Assembly (NCBI GenBank): GCA_964387625.1
Contig: CAYLWN010000004.1
Coordinates: 1-64,000, forward strand
DNA: 64,000 bases
Origin: CAYLWN01 sp964387625
GTDB lineage: Bacteria > Patescibacteriota > Microgenomatia > UBA10105
Reading direction: 5' to 3'
Shown: positions 9,416 through 17,900 of the stretch, one piece after another
Layout of the letters: the number at the start of each line of letters is the position of its first letter
Numbering within the stretch: position 1 is the stretch's first letter
Notes under the pieces: generated by a model
The model's database searches: none
What the model was told of the DNA's origin: nothing
Seen by the model: the letters and a program-made list of their open reading frames with translations, nothing else
Program-made: the position numbers and the translations under genes

Positions 9416-9540
9416 AAACTCTAAATCCTAAACTCTAAATTCTAAAAAAATTCAAAATTCAAAATAACAAAATACGAATAGGGAAGGTAATGTTGCGTTA
9501 ATCCTAATTTAGGATTTCGAATTTCGAATTTAGAATTTTT
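9416..9540. repeat. R6 degenerate inverted arms
   Basis: The left arm repeats CTAAATCCTAAACTCTAAA-like units. The right arm is its reverse complement (GGATTTCGAATTTCGAATTT). The spacer holds no gene. It is one of several empty copies in the window and separates the GT2 and tatD genes. Confidence 0.6.
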
Positions 9541-9549
9541 AATGCGCAG

Positions 9550-10473
9550 TTATATCTTAAACAGTTTTTGCGCATTGGATGTGGATATGTGGATAACTTG
9601 AGAAAGGGGAGTGTGGTGATATTTTGCCACAGTTTCAGCAATGATGAGAATATTACTGGGTGTATTTCTCTTACCTCGCATGGGAATTGGTGATAAATAT
9701 GGTGCATCAGTTTCCAATAAAATTCGATTTAATGGCGTACTATCAACCAAAGTAGAGTAGTCTGGGGAATAAGTGATGTTGCCGTCAAACCCAATATAAT
9801 ATCCCATAGTAATTAGCGCTTCAAGGTCTTGAGTGCTACCGGTGAAGCAATGCCAAACACCGTGAACTTGATAAGGTTTGATATAGTTAGTTTTCACATC
9901 AGAGGCGGAGGACCTGCGGGAATTATTTTTCTTGACCAACGAAGCTTTAGCGAAGTGGGAGGCGTAGGCTGATATAGTTTGATATTTATCATGATATAGT
10001 TTGATAATCTTGATCATTTGAGGAAATGCTTTACGACAATGTAGTATTACTGGTAAATCAAAATCGTGAGCGATTGATAATTGCATATTTAATAAAGCAA
10101 TTTGTTTGGCAATAATTTCCGGTGACACTTCCCTATTTTCATATTTAGTTTTTTGGTAGACAAAAAAATCCAGTCCTATCTCCCCTATTGCGACCACCTG
10201 TTTGCGGTTTTTACTAATCATTTCTGACAGTTGGATTTTTAAAGTGTCATTTGGGTAAAAATTGGGGTCTTGGGCATGGTGAGGGTGGATGCCAATTGAG
10301 GCAAAAATGGCGTCAGGATAAGCTAAAGATAAATCAATAGCTTTTTTTGAGGATATTAAATCAGTTCCCGGTACTATAAATTGCTCTACTCCATTTTGTT
10401 TGGCACGTCGTACAACATCTGGTAAATCTGTTGCAAAAGCCTGGAAATTTAAATGACAGTGTGTGTCAATCAT
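9550..10473 (-). CDS. tatD: TatD-family metal-dependent DNase, with in-frame repeat insertion
   Basis: 307 residues, whereas TatD proteins are usually near 260. Metal ligands are intact: MIDTHCHLNF (residue 1), IHPHHAQDP (about 62), the GEIGLDFF Glu (about 97), ILHCRKAF (about 143), WHCFTG (about 207) and LLETDAPY. The extra length lies at about 166-200, between a helix and the WHCFTG strand. The DNA there (9874-9978) contains a short inverted repeat (CGAAGCTTTAGCGAAG), like intergenic repeats. TATAAT lies ten bases before the ATG, so the mRNA may be nearly leaderless. Confidence 0.85.
   Translation of the reverse strand: MIDTHCHLNFQAFATDLPDVVRRAKQNGVEQFIVPGTDLISSKKAIDLSLAYPDAIFASIGIHPHHAQDPNFYPNDTLKIQLSEMISKNRKQVVAIGEIGLDFFVYQKTKYENREVSPEIIAKQIALLNMQLSIAHDFDLPVILHCRKAFPQMIKIIKLYHDKYQTISAYASHFAKASLVKKNNSRRSSASDVKTNYIKPYQVHGVWHCFTGSTQDLEALITMGYYIGFDGNITYSPDYSTLVDSTPLNRILLETDAPYLSPIPMRGKRNTPSNILIIAETVAKYHHTPLSQVIHISTSNAQKLFKI
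9896..9975 (-). repeat. Palindromic repeat inserted in frame in tatD
   Basis: The block holds ACGAAGCTTTAGCGAAGT and GGCGGAGGACCTGCGGG. It encodes Ser/Lys/Arg-rich residues (about 172-193, e.g. KKNNSRRSSASD) absent from normal TatD proteins. The block keeps the frame open. Confidence 0.55.
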
Positions 10474-10538
10474 TTTGTACTATATTATAAATTATTTCTA
10501 ATAAGAATAAACGGAGAGAATATTGGATGATTTTAAAA

Positions 10539-11087
10539 TTATATCGTAATTATTTTGGATAACCTTAAGTTCGCATCTTGTAAAACCGGTATTCGGTTGG
10601 AACCATGAATTCTTGTTCGCTTAATTGATTGAGATTTTATGATGTTTAATTCAGAAATTTCACCAATTGAAACATTTCCTTGAGAATTACAATTGATAAT
10701 GATTTTGGTTTGCTTTTTATTGAATTGCTGGACTAAATTCGGTTCTATCCAAGCCAATTCCATAATTGGGACGGCAAAACCCGCTTTAAGCCATAATAGT
10801 TTATCCGGATTTAAGGGAACTGAATTAATTTGAAAATTTACCAGTGAATGTTTTTCATTAATATATGGCCAATTTGAAATTGTTTTTTCATGATAATGGT
10901 TTTTTATTAAAGGAATAATACAATTTGTTAATAAAAAATTTTCATACCAAACAATTTCAGGTTTATTCAAACAATTTAAACCATCTGTTAAAGTTGTTTG
11001 ATGATAAAAATCTATTTGATTACAATTAATCAGACTAAAAAAATCCTGTTTTGGTATATAGAATAAACTTTCGACTAATTTATTCAC
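10539..11087 (-). CDS. Hypothetical cytosolic protein, unrecognised
   Basis: 182 residues, no signal, no membrane segment. I do not recognise the family. Visible are several aromatic and Asn-rich stretches and a basic C-terminal third (IKRTRIHGSNRIPVL). It lies between tatD and metG on the same strand, 36 bases after metG's region begins upstream. metG and tatD are often neighbours in bacteria, so this gene looks inserted between them. Coding is supported by length and by the absence of an alternative frame. Confidence 0.55.
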   Translation of the reverse strand: MNKLVESLFYIPKQDFFSLINCNQIDFYHQTTLTDGLNCLNKPEIVWYENFLLTNCIIPLIKNHYHEKTISNWPYINEKHSLVNFQINSVPLNPDKLLWLKAGFAVPIMELAWIEPNLVQQFNKKQTKIIINCNSQGNVSIGEISELNIIKSQSIKRTRIHGSNRIPVLQDANLRLSKIITI

Positions 11088-11123
11088 GATAAAGTAGCAT
11101 TTTAATCTATCAGAATATATAAA

Positions 11124-12533
11124 TCAATTAAGTCTGGGAAAAAGTGGCGGTTGGACGGTGATTTTAGAAGCCAGAAATTGAGCTAGAATTTTTTGTGAAG
11201 TAACTGGTAAAAATGGTTGCAGTTCAAAAGCAATATTTAGAATTTGTGCAACAGCTGGCTGTAAAATTTTAGCAAGCTCAAGATTGTCTTTTATTTTCCA
11301 AGGCTCGTGATGATTGATATATAAATCTAAATTACGGATTTTATTCCAAATTAAAGTCATTCCTTTGTTTAACTCAAAATTATTCAGAATTTTAATAAAT
11401 TCCGGAGAAAATTCAGGTTTATCGAATTTAAATTGTAAATTTTGAGAAAGTTTAGCCACACGGGCAATTAAGTTTCCCAGACCATTTGCTAAATCTGCAT
11501 TATAAATTTCTTTAAATATTTTTTCTGAAAAATTTCCATCATCAAAAGTGGGGATTTCACTTAGTAAATAATATCTGATGGGATCTGTTCCGTATTTTTT
11601 GACTAAGTCAAAAGGATTGACAACATTACCTAAACTTTTGCTCATTTTTCGTCCATCACTGGTAATAAATCCGTGAATTAAAATCTGTTGGGAATTTGGT
11701 AAATTTGCAGATAATAGCATTGCCTGCCACATAGCACTTTGTTGCCTTAAGTTATCTTTGCCGGCAATTTGAGTAACCGGCCACCATTTGGAAAACTGTT
11801 TTTGATTTTTAGGCCAGCCAATAGTGGAGACATAATTGATTAGGGCATCAAACCAGACATACATGACATGGTCGGAGTCATTTGGTACTTCTATCCCCCA
11901 GGGCATTTTGGTTTTTAATCGGGAAATACTAAAATCTTCCAAACCTTGTTTTACAAATTTATAAATTTCATTTAATCTGATTTTTGGTAAAACAAAACTG
12001 GGATTTTTTTCATAAAGTGATAGTAATGGCTTTTGATATTTGCTGAACCGGAAAAAATAATTTTCTTCATCAATGATTTCCAACTTCAAATTTGGATGGA
12101 TTTGACATAAACCGTTTATGAGTTCTGAATCAGTTTTTTCCAGTTCACAACCCACACAATATTTGATTGCATAATTTTTTTTGTAAATATCCCCGTTTGC
12201 AAGACATCTTAACCAAAATTCCCGGGCTGCCTCAATATGATATTTATCTGTGGTTCTGACAAAATTCGTATAACTAAGATTTAGAGCATCTTTAAGGAGC
12301 GAAAATTTACGAGCATATTCGTCGCAAAAAGCTTGGGGAGTTTTGTGAGTTTCTTGAGCTTTCCGATAAATTTTTAAACCATGTTCATCAGTTCCAAAAT
12401 TAAAGCATACATCGTATCCCGATATTTTTTTATATCTGGCTATTGCATCAGCTTGAATAATTTCCAAAGCAAATCCAATATGCGGATCCGCATTTACATA
12501 AGGCAACGTAGTAGTGATATAGAAATTTTTCAT
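11124..12533 (-). CDS. metG: Methionyl-tRNA synthetase
   Basis: 469 residues, a short class I enzyme without the C-terminal dimerisation/tRNA-binding domain. The HIGH motif is in YVNADPHIGFALE (about 11-23). One zinc knuckle is seen (CVGCELEKTDSELINGLC, about 126-143). KMSKS appears in DGRKMSKSLGNV (about 290). The anticodon-binding helical domain follows (FELNKGMTLIWNKIR). TATAAT lies twelve bases before the ATG on the minus strand. It charges initiator and elongator tRNA-Met. Confidence 0.95.
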   Translation of the reverse strand: MKNFYITTTLPYVNADPHIGFALEIIQADAIARYKKISGYDVCFNFGTDEHGLKIYRKAQETHKTPQAFCDEYARKFSLLKDALNLSYTNFVRTTDKYHIEAAREFWLRCLANGDIYKKNYAIKYCVGCELEKTDSELINGLCQIHPNLKLEIIDEENYFFRFSKYQKPLLSLYEKNPSFVLPKIRLNEIYKFVKQGLEDFSISRLKTKMPWGIEVPNDSDHVMYVWFDALINYVSTIGWPKNQKQFSKWWPVTQIAGKDNLRQQSAMWQAMLLSANLPNSQQILIHGFITSDGRKMSKSLGNVVNPFDLVKKYGTDPIRYYLLSEIPTFDDGNFSEKIFKEIYNADLANGLGNLIARVAKLSQNLQFKFDKPEFSPEFIKILNNFELNKGMTLIWNKIRNLDLYINHHEPWKIKDNLELAKILQPAVAQILNIAFELQPFLPVTSQKILAQFLASKITVQPPLFPRLN

Positions 12534-12558
12534 TTTATAGGTTTTATTATATCAGTAC

Positions 12559-12885
12559 TTAATGGTTATTGTGTAGATAAAATTCAAAAGCAACAGTTGT
12601 TAATAAAATTAACAAAGGATATATCCAATGGTTTAAACCAAGTAAACGTAGAATAATAAATAAGGTTAAAGCTGATGCATATAACAAACTTTTACGTAGT
12701 CTTTTGAAAACATAGGAACAAAGATAAAAAGTAAATATAAAAAACAATAAAGAAAAAATAAATAACGGCCAGAAATTTTCCGGTGGAAAAATATTTATAA
12801 AAATTATTAGAAAAATAAACGTTATTAGACTAATAAATAAATGAGATATTTTTCGCGGTTTTTGATGCAGGTGAACAGTAGTCAT
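12559..12885 (-). CDS. Small hypothetical four-helix membrane protein
   Basis: 108 residues with four hydrophobic helices (for example ISLITFIFLIIFINIF and FIFSLLFFIFTFYLCSYVF). The frame continues upstream to 12930, but those residues come from repeat R3, so I chose the ATG at 12885. It is cotranscribed toward metG. No functional motif is seen. Confidence 0.55.
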   Translation of the reverse strand: MTTVHLHQKPRKISHLFISLITFIFLIIFINIFPPENFWPLFIFSLLFFIFTFYLCSYVFKRLRKSLLYASALTLFIILRLLGLNHWIYPLLILLTTVAFEFYLHNNH

Positions 12886-12890
12886 AAAAT

Positions 12891-12973
12891 TATTCTTCGA
12901 ATCCGGCTTTGCCGGATGAGAAGTCATCAAAGTTTAGTTCTCATCCACAATTTCGTCGGGATTCGAACAATAA
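12891..12973 (+). repeat. R3 palindromic element, intergenic copy
   Basis: It starts TATTCTTCGAATCCGG, contains the inner hairpin CCGGCTTTGCCGG, and ends GGGATTCGAACAATAA. It is a diverged relative of the two identical copies inside the UvrD-like and second FemAB genes. Confidence 0.75.
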
Positions 12974-13027
12974 TTTAAATCTTAAATCAATTGTAATCGA
13001 ATCCGGACGGTGTTACAATTTTTATGT

Positions 13028-13160
13028 TTATTAAAGCTCGCAGATAAAATTTTTAGCAGATTCCAAAAACCGTTCGGGATGAAATGTTAAACTGTTAAAT
13101 AAAGTCATCGGCCCTCACTTGGTTTGGAACTGAAAAATTTTACCATGCTAGCATTAATAA
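13028..13160 (+). repeat. R4 structured element, copy A, directly upstream of rmuC
   Basis: About 133 bp. Terminal inverted repeats (TTATTAAAGCTCGC... and ...GCTAGCATTAATAA) enclose an inner stem (TTCCAAAAACC with GGTTTGGAA). The conserved core is TTAAATAAAGTCATCGGCCC. It ends ten bases before the rmuC ATG, in the same orientation. Confidence 0.7.
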
Positions 13161-13170
13161 CTTAATTATT

Positions 13171-14160
13171 ATGCAAAGCGGACTAATTATTGTTGGATTA
13201 ATTATTTTTGGTTTTATAGTTTTAGGATTTTTAATTCATAAATGGATTAAAGATGCTGCAGAGAAGCAAAAACCTGACCAATTATTAGCTCAAGTTTTAA
13301 AATCCGTAGATACCCGGTCGCTTGAACAAACAAAAGAAATAAGGGAGCAAACAAAAGCTTTAAATGAGAGGCTTGATAATGCAGCCAGAGTTATTTCCCA
13401 AGTGCAAAAAAATATCGGAGAATTTTCTGAAATTGGCAGATCGATGAGGGATCTACAGGAATTTTTAAGAAGTCCAAAATTAAGAGGTAATTTAGGTGAA
13501 GAGGTTTTAGCAGATTTGATAGCGCAAATGTTTCCCAAAAATTCATTTTATCTGCAGTATCAATTTAAAAGCGGGGTAAAAGTAGATGCAGCTATCAAAA
13601 CCGACGCCGGAATATTACCAATTGATGCCAAGTTTCCGATGGAGAATTATCAAAAAATGGTTAAAGGTGAAACAGAAGAATTAAGGGAATTATCAAAAAA
13701 AGAATTTGTAAAAGATATCAAAAGACATATAGAATCAATATCTTTAAAATATATTTTACCGGAGGAAGGGACCATGGATTTTGCCATGATGTATGTGCCA
13801 AGTGAATCGGTGTTTTATGAATTGGTGCAAATTACGGAAGTAATGAATTTTTCCAAAAAAAATAGGGTATACCCGGTCTCCCCTACTACTATGTATGCGC
13901 ATTTACAGACAATATTACTTTCATTTGCAGGCAGAGATCTCGAAACTAAATCTCGAGAAATTTTTACCCTGCTTAGGGCGATGACTAAAGATTATGAAAA
14001 AATTGAAGGAGGTTTGGGGGTTTTAGGAAAACATTTGACTAATGCTTATAATCAAATGAGTTCAGTCCTGCAAAATTTTAATATTTTAGGCAATAAGCTT
14101 AAATCTTCTCAAGAACTTGAACATGAAAGCAAAAAAAGAGTTAAAATAGGAAATAAGTAA
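13171..14160 (+). CDS. rmuC: RmuC-family protein
   Basis: 329 residues; RmuC proteins are often over 400, and the coiled coil is shortened here. An N-terminal membrane helix (about 4-24) is followed by a coiled coil (about 35-95). The conserved RmuC nuclease-like core follows (RGNLGEEVLADLIAQMFP; VDAAIKTDAGILPIDAKFPM with the D...D-x-K pattern near 135-155). The family limits inversions at short repeats. That is interesting here because the window is full of inverted repeats, though this link is speculation. R4 copy A precedes the start. Confidence 0.85.
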   Translation: MQSGLIIVGLIIFGFIVLGFLIHKWIKDAAEKQKPDQLLAQVLKSVDTRSLEQTKEIREQTKALNERLDNAARVISQVQKNIGEFSEIGRSMRDLQEFLRSPKLRGNLGEEVLADLIAQMFPKNSFYLQYQFKSGVKVDAAIKTDAGILPIDAKFPMENYQKMVKGETEELRELSKKEFVKDIKRHIESISLKYILPEEGTMDFAMMYVPSESVFYELVQITEVMNFSKKNRVYPVSPTTMYAHLQTILLSFAGRDLETKSREIFTLLRAMTKDYEKIEGGLGVLGKHLTNAYNQMSSVLQNFNILGNKLKSSQELEHESKKRVKIGNK

Positions 14161-14204
14161 TTTAATATTAAGAAGGAAATAAGCCTTGGTTTAATACACC
14201 ACAT

Positions 14205-14435
14205 ATGTATAATTTTAATAATTACGGACCTCTTACTAATTGGACGAGTTTGTTTTTTCTACCTTTGCTGGTTCCGGCTTTAATTTGGTCATTTGTCTGG
14301 AAAGGATTAGCTCTTTATCGGTCAGCCAGAAACGGACAAAAAGGTTGGTTTATACTTTTATTGGTTGTAAATACTGTAGGAATTTTGGAAATTATCTATC
14401 TGCTATTTTTCTCCAAAACAAAAGAGAAAAAATGA
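14205..14435 (+). CDS. DUF5652 small membrane protein
   Basis: 76 residues with two membrane helices (FFLPLLVPALIWSFVWKGLA and WFILLLVVNTVGILEIIYLL) separated by a polar loop (RSARNGQKG). This spacing matches the DUF5652 family found mostly in Patescibacteria. Function is unknown. It ends eight bases before the GIY-YIG cassette. Confidence 0.7.
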   Translation: MYNFNNYGPLTNWTSLFFLPLLVPALIWSFVWKGLALYRSARNGQKGWFILLLVVNTVGILEIIYLLFFSKTKEKK

Positions 14436-14442
14436 AACAACC

Positions 14443-14840
14443 GTCATCCAGAACCCAGTCAGAACTGGGTGAAGGATCTCAATTATTTCACAAAATATCA
14501 TTATATAAATCTTTATATTTAGGATTTATTTTTTGTATAAGCTCTTTTTTATAAGTTCTGCTTTTTCCCTTTAGATATTTTTCTCTTTTAATTGCTTCTT
14601 CAATATTATTAAACACTTCAAAATAGACAAGTTTATGAAGATGATATTTTTTAGTAAATCCGTCAATAATATTATTTTTATGTTCCCAAACCCTTTTTAT
14701 AAGATTAGAAGTAACTCCGATATAAAGAACAGTATTATAAGAATTTGTGAATATATAAATAAAACCTCTTTTGATTTGCATATATTTATTATAAATATTG
14801 TGTGAGATTCTTCGTCCAGTTCTGACTGGACTCTGAATGA
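14443..14840 (-). mobile_element. Candidate GIY-YIG cassette: nuclease gene between R1 inverted arms
   Basis: The left arm (14443-14482) reads GTCATCCAGAACCCAGTC then AGAACTGGGTGAAGGATCTC. The right arm (14801-14840) is its imperfect reverse complement, ending ACTCTGAATGAC. Each arm carries its own small palindrome (CAGTTCTGACTG). The nuclease stop lies just inside the left arm and its start about 20 bases inside the right arm. So arms plus gene form a compact unit of about 400 bp. No target duplication is obvious. Confidence 0.6.
14488..14781 (-). CDS. GIY-YIG endonuclease domain protein
   Basis: 97 residues, a single GIY-YIG domain of the UPF0213/YhbQ-like size. The motif appears as FIYIFTN...VLYIGVTSN (about 7-26). 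The catalytic Arg and Tyr/His positions lie in LIKRVWEHK (about 27-35), and the metal Glu is likely in EEAIKREKYLKGKSR. It nicks or cuts DNA. It lacks a DNA-binding partner domain and lies between inverted repeat arms, which suggests it acts on them. It is transcribed opposite to both neighbours. Confidence 0.85.
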   Translation of the reverse strand: MQIKRGFIYIFTNSYNTVLYIGVTSNLIKRVWEHKNNIIDGFTKKYHLHKLVYFEVFNNIEEAIKREKYLKGKSRTYKKELIQKINPKYKDLYNDIL

Positions 14841-14890
14841 CGAGGAAAAATATTTAAGGCGACAGAATAATAATAGCATTAAATAAGTTA

Positions 14891-14896
14891 TATAAT
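14891..14896 (+). promoter_or_regulatory. -10 box of the UvrD-like gene
   Basis: TATAAT ends ten bases before the ATG, consistent with a near-leaderless transcript. It lies beyond the right arm of the GIY-YIG cassette, so the cassette does not interrupt it. Confidence 0.45.
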
Positions 14897-14906
14897 TAAA
14901 AAAATT

Positions 14907-17900
14907 ATGAAATTAAATTCGGAACAAAAGAAAGCAGTAAGATTTGGGTTTGGACCACTTTTGATTATTGCCGGAGCAGGTACTGGTAAAACTACAGTTA
15001 TCACTGAAAGAATCAAGAATTTAATTATCAAACAAAATATTAAGCCCCAGGAAATTTTAGCCCTGACTTTTACTGAAAAAGCTGCCTTAGAAATGGAAAC
15101 CAGGGTAGATACAGCCATGCCTTATGGTTATACGCAAATGTGGATATCAACATTTCACAAATTTTGTGACCGGATTTTAAGAAATGAAGCAGTACATATA
15201 GGTTTAAACCCCGGATATAAATTATTTACAGATACTGATGCCACTATGTTATTTCGGAAAAATTTATTTAAATTAAATCTGGAATATTTCCGTCCCTTGG
15301 GTAATCCGGGGAAATTTATTGCTGGCATATTACAACATTTTTCAAGATTGCAAGATGAAGACATTAGTCCCACGCAATATCTTGCGTGGTGCAATGACAA
15401 ATTTCAAATGACCAATGACAAAAAAAATGAAGAAAATGTTTTAGAACAAAAAAAATATCAGGAATTGGCAAATGCATATAAATTTTATGCTGATTTAAAA
15501 ATTCAGGAAAATGTGATGGACTTTGGAGATTTAATTTCTAATGCGTTGCAATTATTCCGCACCAGAAAAAATATTTTAAAAAAATATCAAAGCCAGTTTA
15601 AATTTGTTTTAGTTGATGAGTTTCAAGATACAAATATCGCCCAGTATGAATTGATCAAACTTTTAGCACCACTAAATCCTCTCTCCGCCAGCCGGCGAAG
15701 CAGCCCTAACCTGACGGTTGTAGGAGACGATAATCAATCAATTTATAAATTCAGAGGCGCAGCTATTTCCAACATTTTGCATTTTCAAAAAGATTATAAA
15801 AACTGTCAACAAATAGTTTTACGGAAAAATTACCGTTCTTACCAATATATATTAGACAGCAGCCGTAAACTTATTAAGCACAATGATCCTGATACGTTAG
15901 AAGCCAAATTGGGGATCAGTAAAAATTTAACTGCTGTTAGAAAAACTGCCGATTTCCACAAAATTGAATTTATTCATGAAAATAGAGTGGAAGATGAAGC
16001 AGAAGTTGTTGCGAAAAAAATTAAAGAATTGAAAAGCAGTGTCATCCTGAACAGAGTGAAGGATCTGCCTATCGATACAATGCTTAAAGAAGATTCTTCG
16101 TCTTCGTCTCAGAATGACAGAAAGTGGAGTGATTTTGCGATTTTGGTCAGGGCCAATAATCATGCTGAATCTTTTATCCGTGCGTTGGGGAGAGCCTCTA
16201 TTCCTTATCAGTTTTTAGGACCGGCTAAATTATACAGACAACCAGAAGTAAAAGAACTGATTGCATATCTGCAAGTATTAAATGATTTTACAGACAACAG
16301 TGCTTTTTTCAAAGTTTTATCCATGCCATTTTTTGATATTTCGCAAAGAGATTTGATAGCTATCTCTAATTGGGCAAAAAGAAATCAACTGTCAATTTTT
16401 GAAGGCGTAGAAATCATTACCGGAGTGAGAATTGATGAAAAACTGCAATTGCCATTTATAAGCGATTTAACCCGGGAAAAAATTACCAAATTGGTAAAGA
16501 TGATATTAAACCACTTAAAACTTACCAACAAAGAAACAGCCGGACAAATATTATTTTATTTTTTGGAAAATTCCGGAATGTTAAAAAACATTTTGGAATT
16601 TAAAACTCCAATTGATGAACGGCAGGCGGGAAATATAACCAAATTTTTTAATAAACTAAAATCTTACGAAGCAGAGCATGAAGATGCATCAGTTATTGCA
16701 GTTTTAGATTGGCTAATGCTATCAATGGAATTGGGTGAGTCACCTCAAGCACAGGATATGGATTGGACTGACAACGATGCGGTAAATATCCTGACAACTC
16801 ACAGCAGTAAGGGTTTAGAATTTCCTGTAGTATTTTTAGTTAATTTGGTTTCGCAAAGGTTTCCTTCAACAGAAAGACATGAACAAATACCAATTCCCGA
16901 AGAATTGATAAAGGAAGTATTGCCAATTGGAGATTTTCATTTAGAAGAAGAGCGCAGACTGTTTTATGTAGGTATGACCAGGGCTAGGGATTTATTATAT
17001 TTAACAGCTGCAAATTATTATGGAGAGGGGAAACGTGAAAAAAAAATTTCTCCGTTTGTAAGTGAGGCATTAGACAAAAATTTTTCTTTTGAAAAAAATC
17101 CTAAAACAATAAATCAATTATCTTTGTTGGATTGGGGGAAATCCTTAAATCCTGAGCAAAGTCGAAGGACTCAGGATAAATTACATATTCATGGTGAGCG
17201 AAGCCGAACCATTAATTATTTATCATTTTCCCAAATTGAAGCATTTAAAACTTGCCCCTTACATTATAAATTAAGATATATTTTAAAAATTCCCACTCCC
17301 CCCTCCCCTGCTTTATCATTTGGAAGTTCTATGCATGCAACTCTCAAAAATATTTATGAAATCGTCAGACAAAAAATAAAAATAAATCACGAAACGCTTG
17401 AGCAATTATTGGAAAAAAATTGGATTAGAGAGGGATATGGAAATAAAAGTTATGAAAATTTAATGAAAGCCAGGGGTAAAAAATATTTATGGCAATATTT
17501 TAAAAAAGAATTTGATCCAAAAACAAAAGTTTTATTATTGGAGGAAAAATTTATGTTTCCGATTAGTTATTCTTCGAATTCGGTTTTACCGAATGAGAAG
17601 TTATTAAAGATTAGTTCTCGTTCTGCAAAGCAGGACTCGAACAATAAATTTCTCAAAATCGGTGGAAAAATTGATCGGGTAGATGATTTGGGAAAAGGAA
17701 TAATTGAAATCATAGATTATAAAACCGGTCGGGTACCATCGAAGCGGGAAGTGGATAAAGATTTACAGATGTCAATTTACGCTTTGGCAGCAACAGAAAT
17801 TCCTCATCTTCCTTTTGCAAAAAAACCTGAACAAATCAAATTATCTTTTTATTATTTTGATACCCAGGAAAAAGTTTCTACAGTTAGAACTCAGGATCAA

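Noticed and set aside
12891..12973. tRNA-like text (TTCGAATCC) in repeat R3
   Set aside because: No acceptor, D or anticodon arm can be drawn and there is no CCA end; the text belongs to the palindrome.
14443..14840. Classical insertion sequence
   Set aside because: There is no transposase and no clear target duplication; only a nuclease gene and inverted arms.
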